Below, piece after piece: positions 32,657 through 41,004 of a stretch of DNA of 51,323 bases; the first letter of the stretch is position 1; every line of letters begins with the position of its first letter. The stretch is from Clostridia bacterium BRH_c25 (lineage in GTDB: Bacteria > Bacillota_A > Clostridia > Lutisporales > Lutisporaceae). Below the pieces are notes generated by a model. It was not told the origin of the DNA, did no database searches, and saw nothing but the letters and a program-made list of their open reading frames with translations. The position numbers and the translations under genes were made by a program. The stretch spans positions 1 through 51,323 of the forward strand of contig LOES01000038.1 of the NCBI GenBank assembly GCA_001515955.1, read 5' to 3'.

Positions 32657-33559
32657 TTAAAGTTTCAACCGATTGAGCATTTTTGCCGTATTTAAAACAC
32701 GGTTCATGTATTTCATATGAATTTGGGGTAAGATGACATTTACCTTTTCACCTTTCCCGAAAAAATGTCTCCTATTCTTGACAGTTGCTAGATGTCCCTG
32801 CTCAATATCAGGGAATAGCATAAACCGTTCGACCTCAAGCCCCTCATTTAGAACAACGAAAACCTTAGGATTTAATTCCCACGATCCGTTATGCACCACT
32901 TCATTTCTTAGAGCTTCAATTGTACTTATCAGATCACATTTTTCAAAAACAGTCTGATTTGTTCCGTTAATTTTTAACTTTTTCCTCTCACCCCACAATA
33001 CATCAGAACTTTTCATCTTCTTATAACACGAAAAATCATCCATGGGGTTCTCAAATTCATAAGCTAACTTGCAGAACATATCTAAAATAGAATATGCTTT
33101 TACAAAATAGCTTTCTAATAAGGATGATATGTTTCTAACTGACTGAGACATTGTGAAATAGGTTGTATTCAAAGCTTCTGTTTGAAAAGAACATTTGATA
33201 TCGGAAATCTTGACATAGTAATTAACAAATGCATCCTCCATACCACTTATTAGATTTTGTATTGTTCCAATTAAGTACTGACAATCAACCAAATATAAGT
33301 AGCGATTGATATCCGGCATTGTTTTAAACAAATCCCCTTCAATTAATTTGCAGAAGCTGTCTGCGGTTAAGCCACAATCAGAATCTTGTCCTGCAGCTTG
33401 AAAAAAGATCGGCATTGTATTAAGTTGAGAATAGTATTTATCAGTGTCTGGGAAAAACAAATCTCGTAGTTTGTCATACAAGGAAACTAATTCACCGTCG
33501 AGTTCATACTTAATTGAATCGCCTGGATATATGTATGGGTCAACTGAAGAATTCTCCAT
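32657..33559 (-). CDS. HEPN-like protein (RNEVVH motif), possible in-frame stop near the original start
   Basis: 300 residues, mostly helical. EALRNEVVHNGSWELNPKV contains RxxxxH, the HEPN ribonuclease signature, in the position where Cthe_2314-type HEPN proteins carry it; the rest shows no clear homology. The annotated ATG at 33559 lacks a good ribosome site. An ATG at 33640 with a strong CGAGGTGACTATA site reads MRTFYQNGIQ-TGA-DVQFFVEESDEF into this frame, so codon 11 is a stop and the original start is probably lost. Confidence 0.6.
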   Translation of the reverse strand: MENSSVDPYIYPGDSIKYELDGELVSLYDKLRDLFFPDTDKYYSQLNTMPIFFQAAGQDSDCGLTADSFCKLIEGDLFKTMPDINRYLYLVDCQYLIGTIQNLISGMEDAFVNYYVKISDIKCSFQTEALNTTYFTMSQSVRNISSLLESYFVKAYSILDMFCKLAYEFENPMDDFSCYKKMKSSDVLWGERKKLKINGTNQTVFEKCDLISTIEALRNEVVHNGSWELNPKVFVVLNEGLEVERFMLFPDIEQGHLATVKNRRHFFGKGEKVNVILPQIHMKYMNRVLNTAKMLNRLKL

Positions 33560-33747
33560 CTCTTGGATACAGAATTCATCGCTTTCTTCAACAAAAAATT
33601 GTACATCTCATTGTATCCCGTTCTGGTAAAATGTCCTCATTATAGTCACCTCGATAATTTATATTTTAAAACTTCCCATTTTTGACATTAGTACAATAAT
33701 ACCAATCTTTTACCAAATAATAAACTTCAACGCCTTTCCCTAGCAAC

Positions 33748-33768
33748 CCACCGCAGGAAGCGGCGGCC
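33748..33768 (-). repeat. cassette hairpin with TCC loop
   Basis: Minus strand GCCGCC-GCTTCCT-GCGG sits between attC 33784 and the HEPN-like gene's original start. Confidence 0.45.
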
Positions 33769-33783
33769 CTCGCGTCCAATGTC

Positions 33784-33971
33784 CGATAACGGTTTCGCAC
33801 TCACGACACCACTGAACCGGACCCCAGAGCCATACTCCCTGGCGGAGCTGCGCTCCCGGTGAAGGGGTGTGGTTGCCCTGCTCCTGCTTCAAAGAAATGC
33901 ATCCGGCAACCCAAGGCACGTTTGCTCCTTGCTCTTGCCCTTCGTACCGCTGCGTGAGGGCATTGTTATAT
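33784..33971 (-). other. attC site (188 bp)
   Basis: CGATAAC (33784-33790) and GTTATAT (33965-33971); L boxes CACTCACG and GCGTGAGGG; inner GGCGGAGCTGCGCTCCCGG and GGTTGCC/GGCAACC arms conserved. Confidence 0.9.
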
Positions 33972-34022
33972 GTCGGACCGAGCCCCGCAGAGATAAGAGC
34001 AGCATGGAGGCTGCGACCTTAA
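33972..34022 (-). repeat. conserved cassette block 2 (copy 2)
   Basis: GTCGGACCGAGCCCCGCAGAG to GCATGGAGGCTGCGACCTTA between attC 33784 and the DUF3795 gene. On the minus strand GCAGC-CTCCAT-GCTGC makes a hairpin. Confidence 0.75.
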
Positions 34023-34059
34023 ATATAACTCTCATTTGTATTTTTTAAATATATTTATA

Positions 34060-34614
34060 TTACTTTCGTAATCTTAGGTTATATTTCTTCTTCTCTGCAA
34101 TTTCATCTAATATCTTATGAAGGACTTTTGATTTGTTCTTAATTTCTAACCCATACGAATCTTCTTTTGCTCTTACTACTGCATCTTTTAATTCTTTAAC
34201 TTCCATAACCGTTGTAGCAATACAATAATAACTTTTCGAACGCCCTTCATTAAAATTATCTAACATCTCTTTGAGAATTTCTTCCTTCATGTTTTGTAAT
34301 TCCACAAATTGTTCAATGCCATTGTTTTGTACAAAACAAATATCATCCTCAAGCTTTTGATAGCATTTAAATGAATCAACTTCTTTGCCTGCTGCTCTAT
34401 GCTTTTTCCACTTTGGGCAATCAGCGCTCTCATTGCATTCCCAGCAAAATTCAATTCCTTTCTTCTTAATAGCGCAGGTAATAAAAGGGCACCCAACACT
34501 CATTCTTGCCTCACTTTTACATCCTTCGCATTTGCATTTGCTATCCGTTTGATACATTGGACATAATTTACACGAAAGACCACATATCCCTACTTGAGGA
34601 TATTTGATTTCCAT
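34060..34614 (-). CDS. DUF3795 cysteine-rich protein (copy 3)
   Basis: 184 residues, ATG 34614 (TAGGAGTG upstream). VGICGLSCKLCPMYQ, CKCEGCKSEARMSVGCPFITCAIKKKG and FCWECNESADCPKWKKH match DUF3795. A helical C-terminal part (residues 85-184, with FVELQNMKEEILKEMLDNF) is fused on, longer than in copies 1 and 2. Role unknown. The region upstream of it is taken by an IS110 element rather than a clean attC. Confidence 0.85.
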   Translation of the reverse strand: MEIKYPQVGICGLSCKLCPMYQTDSKCKCEGCKSEARMSVGCPFITCAIKKKGIEFCWECNESADCPKWKKHRAAGKEVDSFKCYQKLEDDICFVQNNGIEQFVELQNMKEEILKEMLDNFNEGRSKSYYCIATTVMEVKELKDAVVRAKEDSYGLEIKNKSKVLHKILDEIAEKKKYNLRLRK

Positions 34615-34766
34615 ATTTTTCACTCCTATACTTATTCCTGTACACAACTTTTAAAGTTCGTGTCCAGGTTTATTTTTCCCAGATTTTAACTGAGAATCAC
34701 CTCATCGACTCTTCGAAGACATCTGCTATATTTCTTCGAAGCCCTTCTTAAACGTCCTCTATATGC

Positions 34767-34795
34767 CGCTTACTGCGCAGTAAGCGGCGGCGCGG
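34767..34795. repeat. palindrome at the left flank of the second IS110
   Basis: GCCGCTTACTGCGCAGTAAGCGGC is a perfect 24-base inverted repeat, flanked by GCGCGGG and GGTTTTTACCCG arms. It may be the 5' leader hairpin of the DUF3795 cassette or part of the IS110 end. Confidence 0.5.
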
Positions 34796-35101
34796 GTTTT
34801 TACCCGTTTTACTTTTCAGGGGCACCATGGCATGATTAAACTGTAAGGTTAATCCGGGGATGGCCTGTCACTCCTTGTTGCTTTAAAGCACTCATAAAGT
34901 ATGACCTCCTGCTCTGTGCCTGCCACTTCCAACTCACGCTTTGCTGCTTCAATCTCAATACCCTCTGCAGTAGCAGCTACAGGTTTTTTAGGTATTCTGA
35001 TTAGCGCTTATTACGAGGTTGCTGTACGGTGCAGTTGCCAGGATGCCCCTGTTTTATCTTACACACTGCTTACCAGCTTTTAATGAAAGGAGGTGCACAG
35101 T

Positions 35102-36229
35102 ATGTCTGATTTCGTTAAAACCTTATTCGTTGGTGCTGATGTCGGCCTGGATACCGTTGATATCTGCTTCTTGGATTTTGCCGGTAACAAGCTCAACTCC
35201 AAAAGACTTGCCTACGATAATGACCTTCCAGGTTCCCAAGAGCCTATTGAGCATGTCTTTCAAACCATGTTCAAGCATAGCCTGGAATCCATCATGTTCG
35301 GTATCAAAGCAACTTCTTTTCTAGGTTGGCATCTTGAGGTCGCCATTCTGGATAGCCCTGTCCTCTGGAAGTTCAAGCCTGCTGCCTTTGACTTCCCTTA
35401 CATCGCCCTGCAAAGGCTTACAAGGCTTAGGTTCCACCTGGCCGATTATATGGCCAGAGAGAAGAATATTTTCATGAGCGTGCTTTTTTTAAAGTCCAGC
35501 TCTCTAAGACAGTCCGATATATTCTCCAATACCTTCGGTGCTGCATCCTTAGCTGTTATCAACGACTTTATGACTGTCGATGAAATTGCGGCAAGACCGC
35601 TTGATGATCTTATTGACTTCCTCATGGATACGGGTAAGTCACATTTTAAGGACCCTGCACAAACTGCCATACAGCTTAAAGAGGCTGCTTCAAAGGCTTA
35701 CAGGCTTCATTCCGATCTGCACAATCCAGTTAACTTTGCTTTAAAAACGACTGCTGAGAATATCAAATTCTATTCAAAGCAAATGAAAATCGTTGATGCT
35801 CAGATCAAGAAGCAAGCCTCAGCCTTTGAAAACCCGCTGCTTTCAATTAAAGGCATAGGTCCTGTATTCAGTGCCGGCCTCATTGCTGAAATTGGCGATA
35901 TTAAAAGGTTCCCCAATGATGATGCGCTTACCAGCTATGCAGGCCTGACATGGAAGTTCTCCAAATCCGGCAGAAACTAACAGGCAGAGGATACTTTCAT
36001 CACCAGAACCGGTGACGCCTATCTGCGTTATTACATTACCGAAGCTGCAAACCTTGTCAGGCAACATGTTCCTGAGTATATCGCCTATTACCGGCAAAAG
36101 CATAATGAGTCGAAAACTCATAAACATCGTAGGGCCCTCGTATTTACAGCCCGTAAACTGGTCCGCCTTGTTTTCGCGCTGCTACACAATAACAAAAACT
36201 ATTCCCCCAATTTTAGGAGGTGTAGCTAA
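35102..36229 (+). pseudogene. IS110-family transposase (second copy), deleted and interrupted
   Basis: ATG 35102 after AAAGGAGG. LFVGADVGLDTVDICFLDF is the RuvC-like N-terminus, but the expected D-rich segment with conserved tyrosine and DxxDA is shortened between GIKATSFLGW and HLADYMAREKN. SIKGIGPVFSAGLIAEIGDI and YAGLTWKFSKSGRN are the C-terminal domain, where TAA replaces a codon after GRN. The frame then continues EDTFITRTGDAYLRYYI. It belongs to a different IS110 branch from the copy at 29589. Confidence 0.8.
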
Positions 36230-36430
36230 TTACTGATTTTACAATTATGTTAATTATTTACAGCAGATTTTTGGGGCTGCCGGGCATCTTATTGCCTTTT
36301 TTAAACAACAGCACCGTGCCTTTCTATTGCTACTTAAAAAATTTTTCTTGACATATTACCACGCTACTTTGATATTCTATACTTCACAATATAACCCAAG
36401 TATTTACTTGCAAAGCTCGTCCCGAAAACG
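36230..36430. other. non-coding stretch right of the second IS110
   Basis: AT-rich sequence with no gene. GGGGCTGCCGGGCATCTTATTGCC may be part of the IS110 right end. No R box precedes the intact attC at 36475. Confidence 0.4.
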
Positions 36431-36433
36431 CGC

Positions 36434-36453
36434 GACACGATGTCGCGCCAATT
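36434..36453 (-). repeat. cassette hairpin (GCGCGAC / GTGTCGCGC)
   Basis: Minus strand GGCGCGACATCGTGTCGCGC: a GC-rich stem with an ATC core, just downstream of attC 36475 in cassette sense. Identical hairpin sequence plus neighbouring CTCGGTCTGTCATATAAC occurs at 37602-37643. Confidence 0.6.
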
Positions 36454-36474
36454 GCTCGGTCTGTCATATAACGT

Positions 36475-36652
36475 CTCCGCACTCACGACGTCCCTGAACC
36501 GGACCCGCAGAGCCTGTCACCCTAGCGGAGCTGCGCTCCCGGTGAAGGGGTGTGGTTGCTGCTCCTGCTCCAGAGCAATTGCTACTGCAACCCAAGGCAC
36601 GACTGCTTCTTGCTCCTGCCCGCCGTGCCGCAGCGTGAGCGCTTTGCTATGT
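36475..36652 (-). other. attC site (178 bp) with altered right R box
   Basis: CATATAAC (36475-36482) and GCTATGT (36646-36652). The right box has GCT in place of GTT. L boxes CACTCACG and GCGTGAGC, and GGTTGC/GCAACC arms are conserved. The same GTT-to-GCT change is found at 42155. Confidence 0.85.
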
Positions 36653-36702
36653 GATGGACCGAGCCTTCGAAGACAAGAGCAGCACGGATGCTGCGACCTT
36701 AT
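36653..36702 (-). repeat. conserved cassette block 2 (copy 3)
   Basis: GATGGACCGAGCCTTCGAAG then AGCAGCACGGATGCTGCGACC. Minus strand GCAGC-ATCCGT-GCTGC hairpin. Confidence 0.75.
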
Positions 36703-36746
36703 ACCATGTATCCTCAACGCTGTGAAGCAATATATAAAACTTTATA

Positions 36747-37541
36747 CTAACTAGATAATGAAAGCGAGTTTAAAATTGTATTGAACATTTTATCCCAGTC
36801 GTAATCTGTATTATCTAAAACGATAGATTTCAAAGGTAACTGTTTTATTACGCATAACTCCAAAGCTTTTCTTTTTTCATAATAAGCAATTGTTTCTTTT
36901 GTTGACCACTTAGGTTTTGAACGAATAAAAGCTGTGCGTTCTAAAGATTCTTTGACATTATTCTGTGAAATATAAAAAATAACAGGGTTTAGCGGTTTTA
37001 TAATGTCTGCAATAACATTTAAGTGCGCAATAATTTCATCGTCTCTTATATGTGGATACAATCTATTAGTATCATGGATTTGATGTTGAAGTAGAGTACT
37101 TTCAAAAATTGTTATTTCATCTTTGCCAACCATTTCAATAACATATCTCTCAAATCGTCTGTAAAATACATGCTTAAAAGTATCAAATGAAACAATAGGA
37201 TTTCTTGAATAACAGAATTCTTTAGAGTTCAAGTACTCGATTAGCAGAGCGTTATACGGGTAAGGCTCAAGTATCTTATATGGCGAAAGTACATAGTTAT
37301 CTTCAACAATAGAATTCTGTTTTAGCCATTCTGCTTGATCCTGATATTTCAAAATCAAAGTGTTATACTCAGTAAGAGATAGATATCCATAGAATGATAA
37401 ATCTATTGGGTGTTGGCATCCTTCAATAAAAGCAGTTGAATTAACTCCATTTTCAAGAAAGTACTTGTAGAGTAATTGAGAAGTTGTTGTTTTCCCTGAC
37501 CCTGGGATACCTTCAAAAACTATTAATTTAGTGTTTATCAT
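36747..37541 (-). CDS. P-loop kinase (thymidylate/deoxynucleoside-kinase-like)
   Basis: 264 residues, ATG 37541 after AAGGAAG. LIVFEGIPGSGKTTTSQLLYKYF is the Walker A loop; a C-terminal TAFIRSKPKWSTKETIAYYEKRKALE helical lid and NPVIFYISQNN, the nucleotide-side strand, follow as in the thymidylate kinase-like superfamily. The acceptor is unknown and may be a nucleotide or small metabolite. The cassette is bounded by attC 36475 and the divergent site at 37636. Confidence 0.75.
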   Translation of the reverse strand: MINTKLIVFEGIPGSGKTTTSQLLYKYFLENGVNSTAFIEGCQHPIDLSFYGYLSLTEYNTLILKYQDQAEWLKQNSIVEDNYVLSPYKILEPYPYNALLIEYLNSKEFCYSRNPIVSFDTFKHVFYRRFERYVIEMVGKDEITIFESTLLQHQIHDTNRLYPHIRDDEIIAHLNVIADIIKPLNPVIFYISQNNVKESLERTAFIRSKPKWSTKETIAYYEKRKALELCVIKQLPLKSIVLDNTDYDWDKMFNTILNSLSLSS

Positions 37542-37601
37542 AAATTACTTCCTTCATAAAACTATCATTTACTTTACAAAGTGTACTAGCACATCTACTC
37601 A

Positions 37602-37621
37602 ACGCGCGACACGATGTCGCG
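37602..37621 (-). repeat. cassette hairpin (second copy of the 36434 sequence)
   Basis: GCGCGACACGATGTCGCGCC repeats 36434-36453 and again precedes CTCGGTCTGTCATATAAC. Confidence 0.6.
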
Positions 37622-37635
37622 CCATATGCTCGGTC

Positions 37636-37729
37636 TGTCATATAACTCTTAGTATTGTATCTGAAGTTGAGCGAATAGTAATTTATCCCGTATTGGCATT
37701 CACCCTCAATTTCAGATACAATTTAGTTG
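37636..37729 (-). other. possible divergent attC site
   Basis: CATATAAC (37636-37643) and GTTGAAC (37723-37729) enclose GTATCTGAAGTTGAG pairing with CTCAATTTCAGATAC (one mismatch), a stem of 15 bp. Unlike the other sites the left spacer is about 10 bases and the box is not preceded by C on the minus strand, so this remains tentative. Confidence 0.45.
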
Positions 37730-37915
37730 AACGAAGCCAATTATCTATGGGCATTCAATTTCGTTTTTCTATACGTTTTTAATTGTTTTTACTCCTTCAT
37801 TATTAACTTTATATAATATTTATGGTGCTTCTCAGATACCCTTACTTCAATTTACCATTTTTTAGCATAACAGTATAGGTATTTATCTAGAAATGGGCAG
37901 ACTTATCCCTGCATC

Positions 37916-38602
37916 CTATGCAATTAGTTTCTTAATTTCTATATTTCTATCCTTAACCGGACTCAATATTTCTTTCCTAACAAGCCTACCAATGTCGCAA
38001 TACGGGCATATCCTCGGATCCTTACCTGTTAACTCTTTCAGCAGTTCCTGCCAGCTTATCTTTTCTTTTGTTTTCTTGGTGCTGATTCCGAGTATCTCTT
38101 TGCATCTCTTTAGCTTGATACTTCTATTGCGATTGCTCAATATACCATAATGCCTAATCTTTACAAAGTTATCAGGCAATATGTGCAGCAGAAACCGTCG
38201 TATGAATTCATGTGCTCCTACGGTCATAAGTTTGTTTTTATTCCTATCTTTGTAATCTCGATACTTATATGTTACTTTTCCATCTGCTAAATCAGTGATT
38301 CTGTTATTTGATATGGCTACTCTGTGCGTATACCTTCCCAGGTATTCAAGTACATACTCCGGACTCTTAAACGGTGGCTTTGAGTACACAACCCATTCTC
38401 TTTTATATAGGCTGTCCACAAGTTCTTTAAAATTTTTTTCTTCAGCTATTTCCTGTATATTACCGTAGAATTTAAGCTTCTCTTTGATATATGCATCCTT
38501 AAGATAGTGCAAAAACTTACCTCTAAACAGCCTTGATACTACTTTTATTGGAATTAGAAACTGTTCTCTTGATGATATCCATCTGTTAGAATCAAAAGAC
38601 AA
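37916..38602 (-). pseudogene. IS91-family transposase, 3' fragment
   Basis: SREQFLIPIKVVSRLFRGKF, EYVLEYLGRYTHRVAISNNR, VGAHEFIRRFLLHILPDNF and IRHYGILSNRNR are the C-terminal half of a Y2 rolling-circle transposase, ending with a CPYCDIGRL zinc pair. The N-terminal half with the HUH motif and catalytic tyrosines is absent; at about 38630 the sequence changes into an acetyltransferase gene. Confidence 0.8.
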
Positions 38603-39057
38603 TCCACCACCCGGTACAATGCAGTGTATTCAGCTTTAATTATCTCATATCCATCCGGAATTATTATATTTTCACTATATCTATCGTTTTTACGAAATGA
38701 ATATTCATCTTCTGTCTGAATGGCTTTATTACTAAATATTTCGAGAATAAATGGCCTTGCTTTCTCTGACTCAAAAGAAAACTCAAAAAAATCAACTCCT
38801 CTACTTTTTAGCCAACAAAACATATTTTCTATCATAAAAGTTTTAAATTTACTGTAAACCTCGATATTAGTAGATTCTCCTAATATTGAAAATCCGCCAA
38901 CTGCAAATGAAGCAACCAATGCAATATTTGGGTTCTCTACATCATCAACCCACATATCGCCTTTACATTCACCAGCAACAATCCCCGAAAAGCTTGGACT
39001 ATCATCATATGTAATATTGGCAATAGCTTTTGAACCGAGCTTATCTACTTTTATCAA
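38554..39057 (-). pseudogene. GNAT acetyltransferase truncated by the IS91 fragment
   Basis: From TTG 39057, VDKLGSKAIANITYDDSPSF through RYSENIIIPDGYEI is a close match to the first ~145 residues of the protein at 12609-13424. After about 38630 the reading changes to IS91 sequence and stops, so the acetyl-CoA-binding half is missing. The N-terminal domain alone is unlikely to be an enzyme. Confidence 0.8.
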
Positions 39058-39109
39058 TTAATATCATTCCTCTCATTACATATATAATCTTTAGTCCACA
39101 CTTATTTTT

Positions 39110-39163
39110 CTGTACGTAATATAAGAATAGTACTTCTTAAATAAACCAATCTGCACCATCTGC
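39110..39163 (-). promoter_or_regulatory. shared cassette leader, candidate promoter
   Basis: Minus strand GGTTTATTTAAGAAGTACTATTCTTATATTACGTAC follows the attC box 39164 directly. AAGTACTATTCTTATATT matches 29106 and 42754. Confidence 0.5.
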
Positions 39164-39352
39164 CGTATAACGTCCAGCACTCATGACACCACTGAACCGG
39201 ACCCGCAAAGCCTACCCCCTAGCGGAGCTCCGATCCTGGTGAAGGGGTGTGGTTGCCCTGCTTCCGCTCCATATTAAATGCATCCGGCAACCCAAGGCAC
39301 GCACGCTCCCTGATCTAGCCCGACCTGCCGCAGCGTGAGGGCATTGTTAGGC
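39164..39352 (-). other. attC site (189 bp)
   Basis: CGTATAAC (39164-39171) and GTTAGGC (39346-39352) are a near-consensus R pair; L boxes CACTCATG and GCGTGAGGG; inner GGCGGAGCTCCG and GGTTGCC/GGCAACC arms present. Minus ends read GCCTAACAATG and ACGTTATACG. Confidence 0.9.
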
Positions 39353-39433
39353 GATTGACCATACCCCACAGAGTCCTACTTTGACAATTAGCTTCATAGG
39401 ATCAAAGAATATTAATTAATCATAATTTTAATT

Positions 39434-39802
39434 CTATTTTGATTTATATGCTATACCATCAATTTGTACCTTAAGCCCTTTTGGACCACCTATATGTGCA
39501 AACTCTGTAGAAATAGTTTTTCTTGCGGGATAGTTTCCTTTAAATCTCCGTCTGAAGACTTCCTCCATTATTGGAATATCCCAGACATCTCTGAGCAAAA
39601 CATCAACTTTAACTACTGAGTCTAGCGTGAGATTTACCTTTTCTAGTCTAGCGCACATATCATCAAGGGCTCCTTCAATCTGCTTTTCAACTGACTGACC
39701 AACATTCCCAACACAAAAACTGAGGAATACAAAGTCTCCCGCCTCAGTAAATCCAGAGAATGCCATTTCCTCGTTTACCTCATGCCTTACTATTTCACTC
39801 AT
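39434..39802 (-). CDS. RidA/YjgF-family protein
   Basis: 122 residues, ATG 39802 after AAGGATGG. GDFVFLSFCVGNVGQSVEKQI, ALDDMCARLEKVNLTLDSVVKVDVLL and RKTISTEFAHIGGPKGLKVQIDGIA fit the RidA family, trimers that often deaminate reactive enamines from PLP enzymes. The signature arginine lies in ARKTISTEF. It is a one-gene cassette between attC 39164 and attC 39934. Confidence 0.85.
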   Translation of the reverse strand: MSEIVRHEVNEEMAFSGFTEAGDFVFLSFCVGNVGQSVEKQIEGALDDMCARLEKVNLTLDSVVKVDVLLRDVWDIPIMEEVFRRRFKGNYPARKTISTEFAHIGGPKGLKVQIDGIAYKSK

Positions 39803-39933
39803 TTAAACCATCCTTCTTAATTAATACTTGCTGTGTTACTTACTCGTGACAATGATTCAATTAACTTTATTAGCACCAATGAACTTTTCAATATATCACT
39901 CCATAAATGAATCAAGCTTTTGCATAGTCTGTA

Positions 39934-40009
39934 GCCTAACGTCCCATGTATTGCCGACGCGTCCTGCCTACCCGCATCTTGACAAAGTGTCGGCGATACG
40001 CTGTTAGGC
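39934..40009 (-). other. textbook short attC site (76 bp)
   Basis: GCCTAAC (39934-39940) and GTTAGGC (40003-40009) are exact consensus boxes. Minus strand: GCCTAACA-GC-GTATCGCCGAC ... GTCGGCAATAC ... GACGTTAGGC, where GTAT/ATAC and GCCGAC/GTCGGC pair and one extra base (C against A) interrupts the arms, the usual extrahelical position. Length and layout match mobile-integron attC sites and differ from the 190-bp family around it. Confidence 0.9.
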
Positions 40010-40033
40010 AACGTGGGAAGCATATTATTCAGA

Positions 40034-40056
40034 GAGCACTATGGAGAGTGCTCCCT
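40034..40056 (-). repeat. hairpin between gene end and attC
   Basis: Minus strand GGAGCACTCTCCATAGTGCTCT: AGCACT and AGTGCT arms, in the position of block 2 in other cassettes, with a TCCAT loop. Confidence 0.55.
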
Positions 40057-40085
40057 TCCATAACTCAATATTATAAATAGCTATT

Positions 40086-40718
40086 TCATCGTTTATGCCT
40101 CTCAAAATATCCCATCTCATTTCCGGAATAGTAGATATTATAACCTCCGCTACTTGTGTCTTCCCCAAACTCTATAGGCAAATATTTCTTATCAAATATT
40201 ACTTTGTGAGGTTTGATAAACTGAGTATATACACAGATGATTTTGTTTTCTTCGTTATTAATCAATGCATATTCATAACAATTGTTGTTATTAAATATCG
40301 TTACATAGGCCGGATACATAAAGTGTTCTGTATCATACACAATTTTATTGACAATGTCTTTATATTGCTCAAGTTCAAATTTTTCAGAAATCTTGGATAG
40401 CCTGGATACTTCAGCTTCAAAATCTGCTTTTGAAAGAGAATATTCTAAATAAATCTGGCAAGTGGGATCAAAAAGAGTATCCCTTTGATAATAGTAATAA
40501 GAATCTATTCGTTCTGAATCAGGTATTTTCTTTGGGAAAATGTATAGATTGCTATACCCTTTGAAATCTTCAAAAACACCATAATCTTTAACATCAGATG
40601 TTTTGATAGGGGGTCCACCGTATAGAAATAAATATAGAGAACTAATGCATAAGAGCAAAAAAACAATTATACTTCCAGCTATAATAAGAGCAACTTTTTT
40701 TGTTTTCTTTTCCTTCAT
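40086..40718 (-). CDS. membrane-anchored protein, unrecognised
   Basis: 210 residues, ATG 40718 after GAGGTG. A basic N-terminus and one hydrophobic helix (KKVALIIAGSIIVFLLLCISSLYLFLYGG, residues 8-35) anchor an extracytoplasmic domain of about 175 residues with many aromatic residues (DSYYYYQRD, YPAYVTIFNNNNCYEYALI). I recognise no family. It is a one-gene cassette between attC 39934 and attC 40798. Confidence 0.65.
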   Translation of the reverse strand: MKEKKTKKVALIIAGSIIVFLLLCISSLYLFLYGGPPIKTSDVKDYGVFEDFKGYSNLYIFPKKIPDSERIDSYYYYQRDTLFDPTCQIYLEYSLSKADFEAEVSRLSKISEKFELEQYKDIVNKIVYDTEHFMYPAYVTIFNNNNCYEYALINNEENKIICVYTQFIKPHKVIFDKKYLPIEFGEDTSSGGYNIYYSGNEMGYFERHKR

Positions 40719-40797
40719 CTATTCACCTCAGATTATCAATAATTTCATATTATTATATTCTTAACCTGCGTCAAGGATGGCACACACCTCCTATGTC

Positions 40798-40925
40798 GCC
40801 TAACGTCCCGTGTCTGCGACGCCGAAACCCTTAGCGTGACCGCACTTTGGGTCGCAGGTGTGGTGTGCTGCTCCTTCTCCAAAGACTTGCATCTGCACAC
40901 CCTTGCGCCAAACACATTGTTACAC
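40798..40925 (-). other. attC site of a third type (128 bp)
   Basis: GCCTAAC (40798-40804) and GTTACAC (40919-40925). CTGCGAC/GTCGCAG and GTGTGGTGTGC/GCACACC form inner stems. The right arm TGCGCCAAACACATT differs from the CGTGAG family. Minus ends read GTGTAACAATG and GACGTTAGGC. Confidence 0.8.
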
Positions 40926-40975
40926 ATCGGACCGAGCCCCACGAAGCCAAGAGCAGCAAGGAGGCTGCGACCTTA
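40926..40975 (-). repeat. conserved cassette block 2 (copy 4)
   Basis: ATCGGACCGAGCCCCACGAAG then GCAAGGAGGCTGCGACCTTA. Although the attC here is of a different type, the block is the same as at 33972. Confidence 0.75.
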
Positions 40976-41004
40976 AACCTCTTCTGATTCGCATTTTATA
41001 AAGA

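Noticed and set aside
34850..34995. Minus-strand frame reading AATAEGIEIEAAKRELEVAG upstream of the second IS110 transposase
   Set aside because: It looks protein-like but lies inside the element's non-coding left region, has no start, and I cannot match it to a family.
36346..36380. TTGACA followed by TATTCT as a plus-strand promoter
   Set aside because: The spacing is 19 bases or more, and no plus-strand gene follows.
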